Part shown: positions 44,471 through 53,090 of the stretch, in pieces
Numbering within the stretch: position 1 is the first letter of the stretch
Layout of the letters: each line of letters begins with the position of its first letter
NCBI GenBank assembly: GCA_903838565.1
Contig: CAILZB010000051.1
Span: 62,001-126,000, forward strand
Direction of reading: 5' to 3'
Length of the DNA: 64,000 bases
DNA from: an uncultured beta proteobacterium
Lineage (GTDB): Bacteria > Pseudomonadota > Gammaproteobacteria > Burkholderiales > Burkholderiaceae_C
Program-made: the position numbers and the translations under genes
The notes under the pieces: model-generated
What the model was told of the DNA's origin: nothing
The model's input: the letters and a program-made list of their open reading frames with translations, nothing else
The model's database searches: none

Positions 44471-45656
44471 CCAGGCGCAGATGGGTGATTTCCGAGGCTG
44501 AGCCCAGGCGCTTGGGCGGGCCCCAGTAGCCCGTGCCCCGGTTGGTGTAGACCCAGAGCTGATTGAGCCTTTTCAGCCCGGAAGAAAAAGGTTGCTGGAA
44601 CTTCACGAAGTACATCCATGGCCAGAACTGGCCGCCGTGCGTATGGCCCGAGAGCTGCAGATGAAAGCCCGCAGCCGATGCCGCCGCCGCGCTGCGCGGC
44701 TGGTGCGCCAGCAGCAGCCGCATCTGCGCCGCGACCGGTGCGCCTGCCAGCGCCGCCACCGGGTCGCTGCGATGGCTTTCGTCAAAGTGGTGCGCGCCGT
44801 AGTCTGCCACGCCGGCGATCACGATCGTGGAGGCGCTGCGCGTGGGCGACGAAGCGTCAGCGGCGTGGCCGCTGTCGTGCTGCAGCACCACGTGCTGGTT
44901 CATCAGCACCGTGACGCCCAGCCGGCGCAACTCCGTCACCCACGCGTGTGCGCCCGAGTAGTACTCGTGGTTGCCGGTCACAAAAAAAGTGCCGTGCCTG
45001 GATTTCAATTCCGACACCGGGGCCACGTGCGGCTGCAGCTCGGCCACGCTGCCGTCCACCAGGTCGCCGGTGATGGCCACCATGTCCACCTCCAGCGCGT
45101 TCACCCGTGCGACGATGCGCCGCAGATAAGCCTGACCGATGGTGGGGCCGACGTGGATGTCGGAAATCTGCGCCACGGTGAAGCCATGCAGCGCCGCGGG
45201 CAGCCCCGCGATCGGCACGTCCACCCGCACCACCCGCGCCGTGCGCCGCGCACCCCACAAGCCCCACAGCGTGCCGGCAACACTCAACCCCAGCACGGCC
45301 AACGCACTCCATTGCGGCAATGAATCGAGTGCCACCGGATTCAACCCGGCGCGCTGCCCCAGTTCGGTCAGTCCCCAGACGAGCAGCAGCAGCGCGTCGC
45401 GCATCAGGGTCAGCATGAACAGCGTGGAAAACAGCCCCATGAACAGCAGGCCGGACCAGGCCAGCAGCACCGACAGTGCGCCCCGACCCACGCGCCGCGC
45501 CAGCAATCCCATCGGCATGAGCAAGGCCGAAGCGATGAGCGCGGCCCACAAGGTGAATTCCGTCAGCGGCAATCCGGCCAGGGCGGGTGCGAGGCGCCAG
45601 CCGATCCATGCATGCAGCAGACTGGAGACGAGGAACAGGGGGAGCAATCGCAGCAT
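44460..45656 (-). CDS. Membrane-bound calcineurin-type metallophosphoesterase (YkuE/YaeI-like)
   Basis: 398-residue protein. Four N-terminal transmembrane helices (about residues 1-140) precede a phosphoesterase domain with all five metal motifs: SDIHVG, GDLVDG, GNHEYY, LLAHQPR and GHTHGGQFWP. The catalytic domain probably faces the cytoplasm or periplasm at the membrane surface; related proteins cleave lipid-linked phosphate esters such as UDP-diacylglucosamine, but the substrate here is unknown. It lies 77 bases downstream of the transglutaminase/ATP-grasp genes on the same strand and may belong to that operon. Confidence 0.9.
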   Translation of the reverse strand: MLRLLPLFLVSSLLHAWIGWRLAPALAGLPLTEFTLWAALIASALLMPMGLLARRVGRGALSVLLAWSGLLFMGLFSTLFMLTLMRDALLLLVWGLTELGQRAGLNPVALDSLPQWSALAVLGLSVAGTLWGLWGARRTARVVRVDVPIAGLPAALHGFTVAQISDIHVGPTIGQAYLRRIVARVNALEVDMVAITGDLVDGSVAELQPHVAPVSELKSRHGTFFVTGNHEYYSGAHAWVTELRRLGVTVLMNQHVVLQHDSGHAADASSPTRSASTIVIAGVADYGAHHFDESHRSDPVAALAGAPVAAQMRLLLAHQPRSAAAASAAGFHLQLSGHTHGGQFWPWMYFVKFQQPFSSGLKRLNQLWVYTNRGTGYWGPPKRLGSASEITHLRLVTA

Positions 45657-45733
45657 GGGGCGGCCGAAGGAGGAACAGATCAGTCAGATGGAGCAGGCGC
45701 GGGCGGTTTCAAGCCCAGCACCGCATCCAGGGT

Positions 45734-46717
45734 TCAGGACTGACCCTGCGACTGCCCCTGCGATTGCGACTGCGACTGCGACGGGTTCATGCGCTGGCCG
45801 AACATACCGTTGGCCGGCGTGAACTCGGGCAGTTCCTCCACCGTGACGCCCACGGTCAAGGTGCTGTGGCTGCCGCCGTGGATCACGCCGCGCAGCGGCG
45901 ACACGTCGGAAAAATCACGCCCGATGGCCAGCGTCACGTAGTCTTCCCCCGGCGAGAGCCAGCCGCAGCGGTTGTTGGTCGGATCGAAGTCGCACCACCT
46001 TCGGCCCTCGGGCAGGTCCGCCAGGTAGACCGAGACCCAGGCGTGGGACGCATCGCCCCCCTTGAGCTTCACCGTGCCAGGCGCGGCCCGGGTCAGCATG
46101 TAGCCGCTGACATAGCACGCCGCGATCCCCTTCGCGCGCAGGCAGGCCAGCATGATGTGCGCGAAGTCCTGGCACACGCCGCGGCGCTGCGCCAGCGCCT
46201 CCAGTGCCGGTGTATCGACCTCGGTGCTGTGGCTCACATAGCGGAAGTCGGCGTGGATACGCTGCATCAGATCGGTGGCGGCTTCGAGCAGGCTCGCGCC
46301 GGGCAGGAAGCTGGGCCGCGCATAGGCGAGGAAGTCCGCGTGCCGTGGCACATGCGGCGAAGCAAAGACAAATTCGCTGGCGCTCTCGAAGCGGCCGCCC
46401 GAGGCGTAGCGAAACAGCTCCGTGGTGTGTTCCCAGCCGATCCGGCTCTCGGGTCGGGGTTGCGCGGTGGTCGCCACCACGCTGCGCGCCACCACGTCCA
46501 GCTCCGGGTGCGGCATCTGCAGCGAAAAGAAGCAGCGCGTGTTGCCAAACACATCCAGGCTGAGCCGGGTCTGCGCCGGTGTCGGGCTGATCTGCAGCGA
46601 GTGGCTCAAGAGCTGCTGGCAGCTGCTGTCCAGCGGCTGGAAATAGGCCATGTGCTGCGCCGTTTCCACGACGGGAACGTAGTCGTAGTGCGTGACGTGG
46701 GTGATCTGCAGCTTCAT
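45734..46717 (-). CDS. Transglutaminase-like protein with Gln/Ser tail
   Basis: 327-residue protein with a bacterial transglutaminase-like N-terminal domain (MKLQITHVTHYDYVPVVETA) and a papain-like transglutaminase core. The triad is Cys in RRGVCQDFAH (near 181), His in ASHAWVSVYL (near 223) and Asp in CDFDPTNN (near 240), all present. It ends in SQSQSQSQGQSQGQS, encoded by six-base repeats. It has no signal peptide. Its ATG overlaps the ATP-grasp/alpha-E stop (ATGA), showing coupling. It may cleave or form isopeptide bonds on a peptide made by the neighbour; that is a prediction from the family set. Confidence 0.9.
   Translation of the reverse strand: MKLQITHVTHYDYVPVVETAQHMAYFQPLDSSCQQLLSHSLQISPTPAQTRLSLDVFGNTRCFFSLQMPHPELDVVARSVVATTAQPRPESRIGWEHTTELFRYASGGRFESASEFVFASPHVPRHADFLAYARPSFLPGASLLEAATDLMQRIHADFRYVSHSTEVDTPALEALAQRRGVCQDFAHIMLACLRAKGIAACYVSGYMLTRAAPGTVKLKGGDASHAWVSVYLADLPEGRRWCDFDPTNNRCGWLSPGEDYVTLAIGRDFSDVSPLRGVIHGGSHSTLTVGVTVEELPEFTPANGMFGQRMNPSQSQSQSQGQSQGQS
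45749..45782. repeat. Hexanucleotide repeats encoding the Gln/Ser tail
   Basis: Tandem TGCGAC units with variants TGCCCC and TGCGAT at the 3' end of the transglutaminase gene, just inside the stop codon. They encode alternating Ser-Gln and Gly-Gln. Confidence 0.75.
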
Positions 46718-49314
46718 CGCGCGCCCACGCTCTGGCTTGAGATGATGGCGTGTGTGAAATACGTGGTGCTGATCTGTTCCGAGACCGAGCGCGCGGCCGC
46801 CACACACTGAGCCAGCACGTCGTTCAGCGCCGGGAAACAGCCCGCGCTCAATCCCGGCAGGGCCGCCTGCGCGTCTTCAGCGCACAGCTGCTCCAGGCTC
46901 CAGCGCGTGAGGTCGGGCACGCTCAGCGACAGCGGGCTGACCTGATCGCGAGCGCAACCCGCCAGCTTGGACAGACGTCCGCGCAGCGTGTGCGCCACCC
47001 AGCTGAGCGAGCGCGGGTTGTCCGGGTCCAGCACCAGCAGTTCGATCAGTGCCGCAAGGTCGTGGCTTTGCTGGTACTGGGCGCGAAAGGTGATGCTGCT
47101 GTCAAACAGCGAGAGCATGGCTTCAAAACCGCCGCCGCTGTGCACCGATCCGGTCTCGAGTCCGCTCTGCAGGCTGGCCGACAGAAATCCCAGGCGTTCG
47201 ATGTGGCGCCCGATGCTGAGCAAGCGCCAGCCGTCGTCGCGCGTCATGCGGTCGGTTTGCGCGCCCGTGATGGCGGCCAGGGCGTCACTGCTGGCGCCCA
47301 GGACGCGCAACGCATCCAGCGCCGAGCAGTCCTCGCTGCGTGCGAAGGCGGCACAGCCGGCGCAGAGTTCCTGCTCCGCGCGCACGATCACCTGCCAGTG
47401 TTCCTGCGACAGGCGCTCACGCAGCGTGGAGGCCGAGGCTTTGAGCGCGCGCAGACTGTGGCCCACGCTGGCGCTGTCGAGCTTGGCGATGAGCGTGCGC
47501 TCGAACACCCGGCGCGCCTGGATGGCCGGCGGCACGCCCGGCGGCACCAGTGCGTTGGACAGCGCCATGTGGCTGAGCCAGGCCAGCAGTGGCGCGGAAG
47601 ACTGCTCTTCACCGTTGAGACATTCCAGGCTCAGGCGCGCCAGGCGGATCGCGTTCTCGGTGCGTTCCGTGTAGCGGCCCAGCCAGAACAGGTTCTCCGC
47701 CGCGCGGCTGGTTACCACCCGCGCGCGCTGCGCGATCGCGGCCGGGCTCAGATGCGGCTGCAACAGCGTCGTGCCGTCAACGTCACCCTCGGTCAGGGCC
47801 CAGACGTCGGCGCTGCTGCCGCCGCGCTGCATCGATGCCATCTCCGCCTTGCCTGCCGCCACACGCGCCAGACCGCCGGGCAGCACGCGCCAGGACTGCA
47901 CGCCGTCGGACACCGCGAACACGCGCAGCATGACCGAGCGTGGCACCACGCGTCCCTGGTCCGGTGCGGCGTCGCTCTGCCAGGTCGGCATCTGCGACAA
48001 GGGCAGGTGCAGTTGAACCGTGTGCTCCTCGCTCTGGCGCACGATGCGGCCGGCCCATTCGTCGAGCTCGCGCGCCGACATGGAACGCCCGACTGCGCCG
48101 TCGAAGTTGCCCTCGGCCGGGGGGCGCGGATAGGTCGCCTTGATGCTGCAGCCCTCCAACTGCGCCATGGCTTCGTCCATGGCGCAGCGCTCGCCGCACC
48201 ACCAGGTCGGCAGCGCCGGCAATTGCAGTTCCTCGCCCAGCAGCGCCTGCGCCATCGCGGGCAGGAAGCCGAGCAGCGCGGGCGACTCCAGAAAGGCCGA
48301 ACCGGGGGCGTTGGCCACCAGCAGATGGCCGGCGCGAATCACCTGCAACAGGCCGGGCACGCCCAGGCTCGAATCGGCGCGCAATTCCAGCGGATCCAGG
48401 TACTGGTCGTCCACGCGCTTGAGCAATCCGTGCACCGGCACCAGGCCCTTGAGCGTCTTGAGGTACAGGTGCTCGTCGCGCACCGTCAGGTCGCTGCCTT
48501 CGACCAGCGTCAGGCCCAGATAGCGCGCCAGATAGGCGTGTTCGAAGTAGGTCTCGTTGTACGGGCCGGGCGTGAGCAGCGCCAGGTGCGAATCCTGGCC
48601 CAGCGGGCTGGCGCGCTTCATCGCGTCCATCAGGGCGCGGTAGGTGCTGGCCAGGCGCTGCACGCGCAGCGCCTGAAATGCTTGCGGGAACTGGCTCGAG
48701 ACCGCGAGCCGGTTCTCCAGCAGGTAGCCCAGGCCCGAAGGCGCCTGGCAGCGCTGGGCCTCGACCCACCAGTTGCCGTCGGGTCCGCGCGCCAGATCGA
48801 AAGCGGCGATGTGCAGATGGGTGCCGCCCACGGGCTTGACGCCGTGCATCGCCCGCAGGTAACCCGGGTGCCCATGGACCAGTGCCGCGGGCAGCAGCCC
48901 TTGCTTGACCAGGCGTTGCTCGCCGTAGACGTCGCTCATGACGCGCTCCAGCAAGCGCATGCGCTGGCGTATGCCGCTGTCGATCTTGGCCCAGTTTTCG
49001 GGGTCGATGAGCAGCGGAAACAGATCCAGCGACCAGGGCCGTTGCGGACCGTTTTCGTCCGCGTACACGTTGTAGGTGACGCCGTTGTCGCGGATCTGGC
49101 GCGCCAGACTGGCCGCGCGCCGATTCAGGTCGCGCGCGTCCTGGTCAGCGACGTGGTCGAGGAACTGACTCCAGGCCGGCGTGAAGGACTCGCGCCCGGT
49201 CCCCCGCAGTTCATCGAAGTGCCCGCTTGCCGCCATGCATTCCTGCAAGATGGCGCGGACATCCGACGGCGCTGATGACGCCGCTGGCAGCGGCAAGGTT
49301 GGGGATTCTTTCAC
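46714..49314 (-). CDS. Circularly permuted ATP-grasp fused to alpha-E domain
   Basis: 866-residue fusion. The N-terminal 540 residues are a circularly permuted ATP-grasp type 2 domain (GVTYNVYADENGPQRPWSLD, LTPGPYNETYFEHAYLARYL, VLVANAPGSAF-like LLVANAPGSAFLESPALLGF), a fold that ligates carboxylates to amines with ATP. The C-terminal 310 residues (from TSRAAENLFWLGRYTERTEN) are the all-helical alpha-E domain. In many genomes these are separate genes; here they are one chain. The genes on either side encode transglutaminase-fold proteins. Comparative genomics by others predicts a peptide-ligation or peptide-tagging system; no product is known. The start at 49314 lies 63 bases after the large transglutaminase gene. 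Confidence 0.92.
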   Translation of the reverse strand: MKESPTLPLPAASSAPSDVRAILQECMAASGHFDELRGTGRESFTPAWSQFLDHVADQDARDLNRRAASLARQIRDNGVTYNVYADENGPQRPWSLDLFPLLIDPENWAKIDSGIRQRMRLLERVMSDVYGEQRLVKQGLLPAALVHGHPGYLRAMHGVKPVGGTHLHIAAFDLARGPDGNWWVEAQRCQAPSGLGYLLENRLAVSSQFPQAFQALRVQRLASTYRALMDAMKRASPLGQDSHLALLTPGPYNETYFEHAYLARYLGLTLVEGSDLTVRDEHLYLKTLKGLVPVHGLLKRVDDQYLDPLELRADSSLGVPGLLQVIRAGHLLVANAPGSAFLESPALLGFLPAMAQALLGEELQLPALPTWWCGERCAMDEAMAQLEGCSIKATYPRPPAEGNFDGAVGRSMSARELDEWAGRIVRQSEEHTVQLHLPLSQMPTWQSDAAPDQGRVVPRSVMLRVFAVSDGVQSWRVLPGGLARVAAGKAEMASMQRGGSSADVWALTEGDVDGTTLLQPHLSPAAIAQRARVVTSRAAENLFWLGRYTERTENAIRLARLSLECLNGEEQSSAPLLAWLSHMALSNALVPPGVPPAIQARRVFERTLIAKLDSASVGHSLRALKASASTLRERLSQEHWQVIVRAEQELCAGCAAFARSEDCSALDALRVLGASSDALAAITGAQTDRMTRDDGWRLLSIGRHIERLGFLSASLQSGLETGSVHSGGGFEAMLSLFDSSITFRAQYQQSHDLAALIELLVLDPDNPRSLSWVAHTLRGRLSKLAGCARDQVSPLSLSVPDLTRWSLEQLCAEDAQAALPGLSAGCFPALNDVLAQCVAAARSVSEQISTTYFTHAIISSQSVGAR

Positions 49315-49377
49315 AGCCCCGAAGTATGCCAGCGGCGCAGCCGCCTCGCGTTCGAAGCCCGGCAGGTCTTGGTCACG

Positions 49378-52300
49378 TCAACCTCGGCGCAGATCCCGCG
49401 TGAACGGGAACTCGCGGCTGGCGGCAACGTGGATCGTCGCCGGCGGCACATTCACCACGCCGGGCGTGTGTCCCATCGCGGCAAAGCGCGACATGCGCCG
49501 GCTCTCGGCCTCGTAGGCGTTGACCGGGAAGGTGTCCGGATTGAGCCCGCCCGGGTGCGCCACAAAGTACTGGCAGCCGCCGAGCGAGCGCTTCATCCAG
49601 GTGTCGATGATGTCGAAGGTCAGCGGCGTGTGGATGCCGATGCTGGGGTGCAGCGCCGAAGGCGGGTTCCATGCCTTGTAGCGCACGCCTGCGACAAACT
49701 CACCCACGGTGCCGGTGGACTGCATCGGCAAGGCCTCGCCGTTGCAGGTCACAACGTAGCGGCTCTGATTCAGCCCCGTGACCCGCACCTCGATGCGCTC
49801 CAGCGACGAGTCCACGTAGCGCGCCGTGCCCCCGGGCGCGCCTTCCTCGCCCATCACATGCCAGGGTTCGAGCGCGTTGCGCAGCGTGAGCTCCATGCCA
49901 AACGACTGGACCGAGCCGACGATGGGGAAACGGAACTCGTAGTGCGGCGCAAACCAGCTGTCGTCAAACGCATAGCCGCAGCCGCGCATCTCGGCCATGA
50001 CGTCGTTGAAATCCTGCTCGATGAAGCTGGGCAGCATGAAGCGGTCGTGCAGCTCCGTGCCCCAGCGCGTCGCCGGTGCCTGGTACGGGTCTTTCCAGAA
50101 ACGCGCCACCAGCGCGCGCAGCAGCAGCTGCTGCACCACGCTCATGCGCGGGTGCGGCGGCATCTCGAAGGCGCGCAGTTCCAGCAGCCCCAGGCGCCCG
50201 GTGGCGGAGTCGGGCGAGTACATCTTGTCGATGGAGAACTCGCTGCGGTGCGTGTTGCCGGTGGCGTCGATCAGGATGTTGCGCAGCGTGCGGTCCACCA
50301 GCCAGGGCGGCATCTGCTGACCGTGTATCTCCCGGTTCTTGTGGATCTGCTCGATCGCGATCTCCAGCTCGTACAGCTGGTCGTTGCGCGCCTCGTCCAC
50401 GCGCGGTGCCTGGCTCGTGGGGCCGACGAACATGCCGCTGAACAGGTAGCTCAGCGACGGGTGGTTGTGCCAGTACAGCAGCAGGCTGGCCAGCAGTTCG
50501 GGATTGCGCAGAAACGGGCTGTCGGCGGGCGTGGCGCCGCCCATCACGAAGTGGTTGCCCCCGCCGGTGCCGGTGTGGCGCCCGTCCTTCATGAATTTCT
50601 CGGCCGAGAGCCGCGACTCGAACGCCACCTGGTACAGGAACTCGGTGTTCTTCACCAGTTCGGCCCAGTTCGTCACAGGGTGGATGTTGACTTCGATCAC
50701 CCCCGGATCGGGCGTGACCTGCAGCAACTTCAGGCGCGCGTCGCGCGGCGGAGGGTAGCCCTCGAGCACCAGCTGCAGGCCCAGCTCCTGGGCGCTGGCT
50801 TCGATCGCAGCCAGCAGGTCCAGATAGGCTTCGAGCTTTTCCAGCGGCGGCATGAAGACGTAGAGCACGGCCGATTTCTCGCCCACGCTCTCGGCCTTGG
50901 GGCCGCTGGAGCGGCGCGGATCGCGCACCTCCACGCACAGCGCGGTGCGCGTCACCCAGTGCGCCGATTCCTGACGCTCGGGCACGCGCACGAAGTCGCC
51001 CGGTTCCGCTTGCGCGGGGCTTTGCGCGTTCGCAGAAGTCAGCACCGTTGCGGCCGCGCTGGCGCTTTGCAAGCGGTGCGGCGCTTCCGGGCGCGGACCG
51101 GTTCCCGACAGCCAGGGCGAGGCCGCGCTGGCGGCTGCGGAGGCGGCTGCCGCGCTGGCGCTGGACGCGGCATAGCGCGCCGCCAGACCGTCGTGCGCCG
51201 GCAGATCGACCTGATCCTGGCAGGGGTCCTGCGCATAGACGTAGGGGTAGTCGGCCTCGTTCACCCAGGGCAGAGAGTCCAGCGGCAGACGCAAGCCCAT
51301 GGGCGAATCGCCCGGCATCAGGTACATGCGCTCGTCGCGCAGGAACCAGGGTCCGGTGGTCCACTTCGGCACGGCAGAGCGCGGCTGGTCCACGCCCTTG
51401 AGCGGCAGCACATAGCCCACCACCGAATCGAGCTTCTGTTCGAACACGCGGCGCAACCTGGCGCGCTCCATCTCGTCGTCGAGCTTGGAGTCGAAGGGAT
51501 CGACGTTCACCGGCAGACGGCGCTCGCGCCAGAGGTAGTACCAGGCGTCCTCGTAGGCGCCCTGCACATGCTGGTCGCTCACGCCCAGCTTGGCCGCCAG
51601 CGTTTGCGTGAAGCGCAGCGCGTCGGCGCTGGTGTAGTGCGTGGGATGGCGTTCATCGACAAACAGCGCCGGGTTGCTCCACACCGGTTGTCCGTCGGCG
51701 CGCCAGTAGATGTTCAGGGCCCAGCGCGGCAGCTGCTCGCCCGGATACCACTTGCCCTGGCCGAAGTGCAGGAATCCGCCTTGCCCGTATTCGGTGCGCA
51801 GCTTGTGCACCAATTCGGTGGCGAAACCGCGTTTCGTCGGTCCCAGCGCATCGATGTTCCATTCGGGTGCATCCCGGTCGTCGACCGCGACAAAGGTGGG
51901 CTCGCCGCCCATGGTCAGGCGCACGTCGCCGGCCTTCAGTTCGTCGTCCACGGCCTGGCCCAGCGCCATCACGTCGGCCCATTGCTCCTCGGAATAAGGC
52001 TTGGTCACGCGCGGCGACTCGTAGATGCGCGTCACCGCCATGTGGTGTTCGAACTCCACCTCACACTTGTCCATGCCGCCTTCGATCGGCGCCGCGCCCG
52101 AGGGCTGAGGCGTGCAGGCCAGCGGGATATGGCCTTCGCCGGCGAGCAGGCCCGAGGTCGCGTCCAGACCGACCCAGCCCGCGCCCGGAAGATAGACCTC
52201 GCACCAGGCGTGCAGGTCGGTGAAATCGACTTCGGTGCCGCTGGGGCCATCGAGCGACTTCACGTCGGGTTTGAGCTGGATCAAATAGCCCGAGACAAAG

Positions 52301-52896
52301 CGCGCCGCCAGCCCGCAGTGGCGCAGCAGTTGCACCAAGAGCCAGGCCGAGTCGCGGCACGAGCCCGATCCCAGCTTGAGCGTTTCGTCGGGCGTCTGCA
52401 CGCCGGGCTCCATGCGGATCAGGTAGCTGATGTCCTTATGCACCATCTGGTTCACGTCCACCAGGAAGTCGATGCTGCGGCGTCTTCTGCGGTCGATGCG
52501 CGCCAGGAAGGCCTTGAGGCGCTTCGTCAGGTGCTCGGCCGCCAGGTAGGGCGCGAGCTCCTGCTTGAGCAGGTTCTCGTACTTGAAGGGGTATTTCTCG
52601 GCGCTGGGTTCGAGGAAGAAATCGAACGGGTTGTACACCGCCATCTCGACCACCAGATCGACCGTGACCTTGAACTCGCGCGTCTTCTTGGCGAACACCA
52701 GACGCCCCTGGTAGTTCGAGAACGGGTCTTGCTGCCAGTTGATGAAGTGGTCCGCCGGTTCCACCTTGAGCGAGTAGGAAATGATCTTGCTGCGGCAATG
52801 CGGCGCCGGCCGCAGACGGATGACCTGCGGCCCCAGGTTGACCGGCCGGTCGTATTTGTAGTGGGTGACGTGGTTCAGTGCAGCGTGGATGGACAT
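49378..52896 (-). CDS. Giant transglutaminase/DUF2126 protein
   Basis: 1172-residue cytoplasmic protein. Residues 1-300 hold a transglutaminase domain with the triad Cys in GSGSCRDSAW (near 178), His in DLHAWCEVYLPG (near 229) and Asp in GLDATSG (near 245). The remainder is DUF2126, with LTMGGEPTFVAVDDRDAPEWN, GTGGGNHFVMGG and NPVTNW-like HPVTNWAELVKNTEFLYQ; it resembles the glutamine-synthetase-like (COG2 type) amidoligase group. An Ala/Ser-rich insert lies near residues 570-600. It is the first gene of the minus-strand operon with the ATP-grasp/alpha-E and small transglutaminase genes. Function unproven. Confidence 0.9.
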   Translation of the reverse strand: MSIHAALNHVTHYKYDRPVNLGPQVIRLRPAPHCRSKIISYSLKVEPADHFINWQQDPFSNYQGRLVFAKKTREFKVTVDLVVEMAVYNPFDFFLEPSAEKYPFKYENLLKQELAPYLAAEHLTKRLKAFLARIDRRRRRSIDFLVDVNQMVHKDISYLIRMEPGVQTPDETLKLGSGSCRDSAWLLVQLLRHCGLAARFVSGYLIQLKPDVKSLDGPSGTEVDFTDLHAWCEVYLPGAGWVGLDATSGLLAGEGHIPLACTPQPSGAAPIEGGMDKCEVEFEHHMAVTRIYESPRVTKPYSEEQWADVMALGQAVDDELKAGDVRLTMGGEPTFVAVDDRDAPEWNIDALGPTKRGFATELVHKLRTEYGQGGFLHFGQGKWYPGEQLPRWALNIYWRADGQPVWSNPALFVDERHPTHYTSADALRFTQTLAAKLGVSDQHVQGAYEDAWYYLWRERRLPVNVDPFDSKLDDEMERARLRRVFEQKLDSVVGYVLPLKGVDQPRSAVPKWTTGPWFLRDERMYLMPGDSPMGLRLPLDSLPWVNEADYPYVYAQDPCQDQVDLPAHDGLAARYAASSASAAAASAAASAASPWLSGTGPRPEAPHRLQSASAAATVLTSANAQSPAQAEPGDFVRVPERQESAHWVTRTALCVEVRDPRRSSGPKAESVGEKSAVLYVFMPPLEKLEAYLDLLAAIEASAQELGLQLVLEGYPPPRDARLKLLQVTPDPGVIEVNIHPVTNWAELVKNTEFLYQVAFESRLSAEKFMKDGRHTGTGGGNHFVMGGATPADSPFLRNPELLASLLLYWHNHPSLSYLFSGMFVGPTSQAPRVDEARNDQLYELEIAIEQIHKNREIHGQQMPPWLVDRTLRNILIDATGNTHRSEFSIDKMYSPDSATGRLGLLELRAFEMPPHPRMSVVQQLLLRALVARFWKDPYQAPATRWGTELHDRFMLPSFIEQDFNDVMAEMRGCGYAFDDSWFAPHYEFRFPIVGSVQSFGMELTLRNALEPWHVMGEEGAPGGTARYVDSSLERIEVRVTGLNQSRYVVTCNGEALPMQSTGTVGEFVAGVRYKAWNPPSALHPSIGIHTPLTFDIIDTWMKRSLGGCQYFVAHPGGLNPDTFPVNAYEAESRRMSRFAAMGHTPGVVNVPPATIHVAASREFPFTRDLRRG

Positions 52897-53061
52897 AGGC
52901 CGTTCTCTTTTGGAATCAGGGTTGAAAGCAGGGGCAGAGCTGCCACATTTTGCATGTTAGCAAGTCAGTCTTACCCTGGGGCTACGCAAGTCCCGCGCCA
53001 TGCTGGCTGCGGCCAAGCATGGTCGCATGGGTCAGGCAGGATGGCACGGTCATTGCATTGG

Positions 53062-53077
53062 ATCTTGGATACAAGAT
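53062..53077. promoter_or_regulatory. Operator-like palindrome before atzF
   Basis: ATCTTG and CAAGAT form a perfect dyad around GATA, 13 bases before the atzF ATG. The size and TTG...CAA core are like GntR-family operators. No regulator gene is within the window near it, so it may lie elsewhere. Confidence 0.5.
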
Positions 53078-53090
53078 TGGATGCTCTGAC

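Noticed and set aside
46750..49275. Plus-strand open frame of 841 codons opposite the ATP-grasp/alpha-E gene
   Set aside because: Antisense shadow with no recognisable domain or ribosome site.
52897..53090. Possible riboswitch (ykkC/guanidine type) upstream of atzF
   Set aside because: No conserved ACG-type or paired elements of known classes could be seen; only the 53062-53077 dyad is clear.
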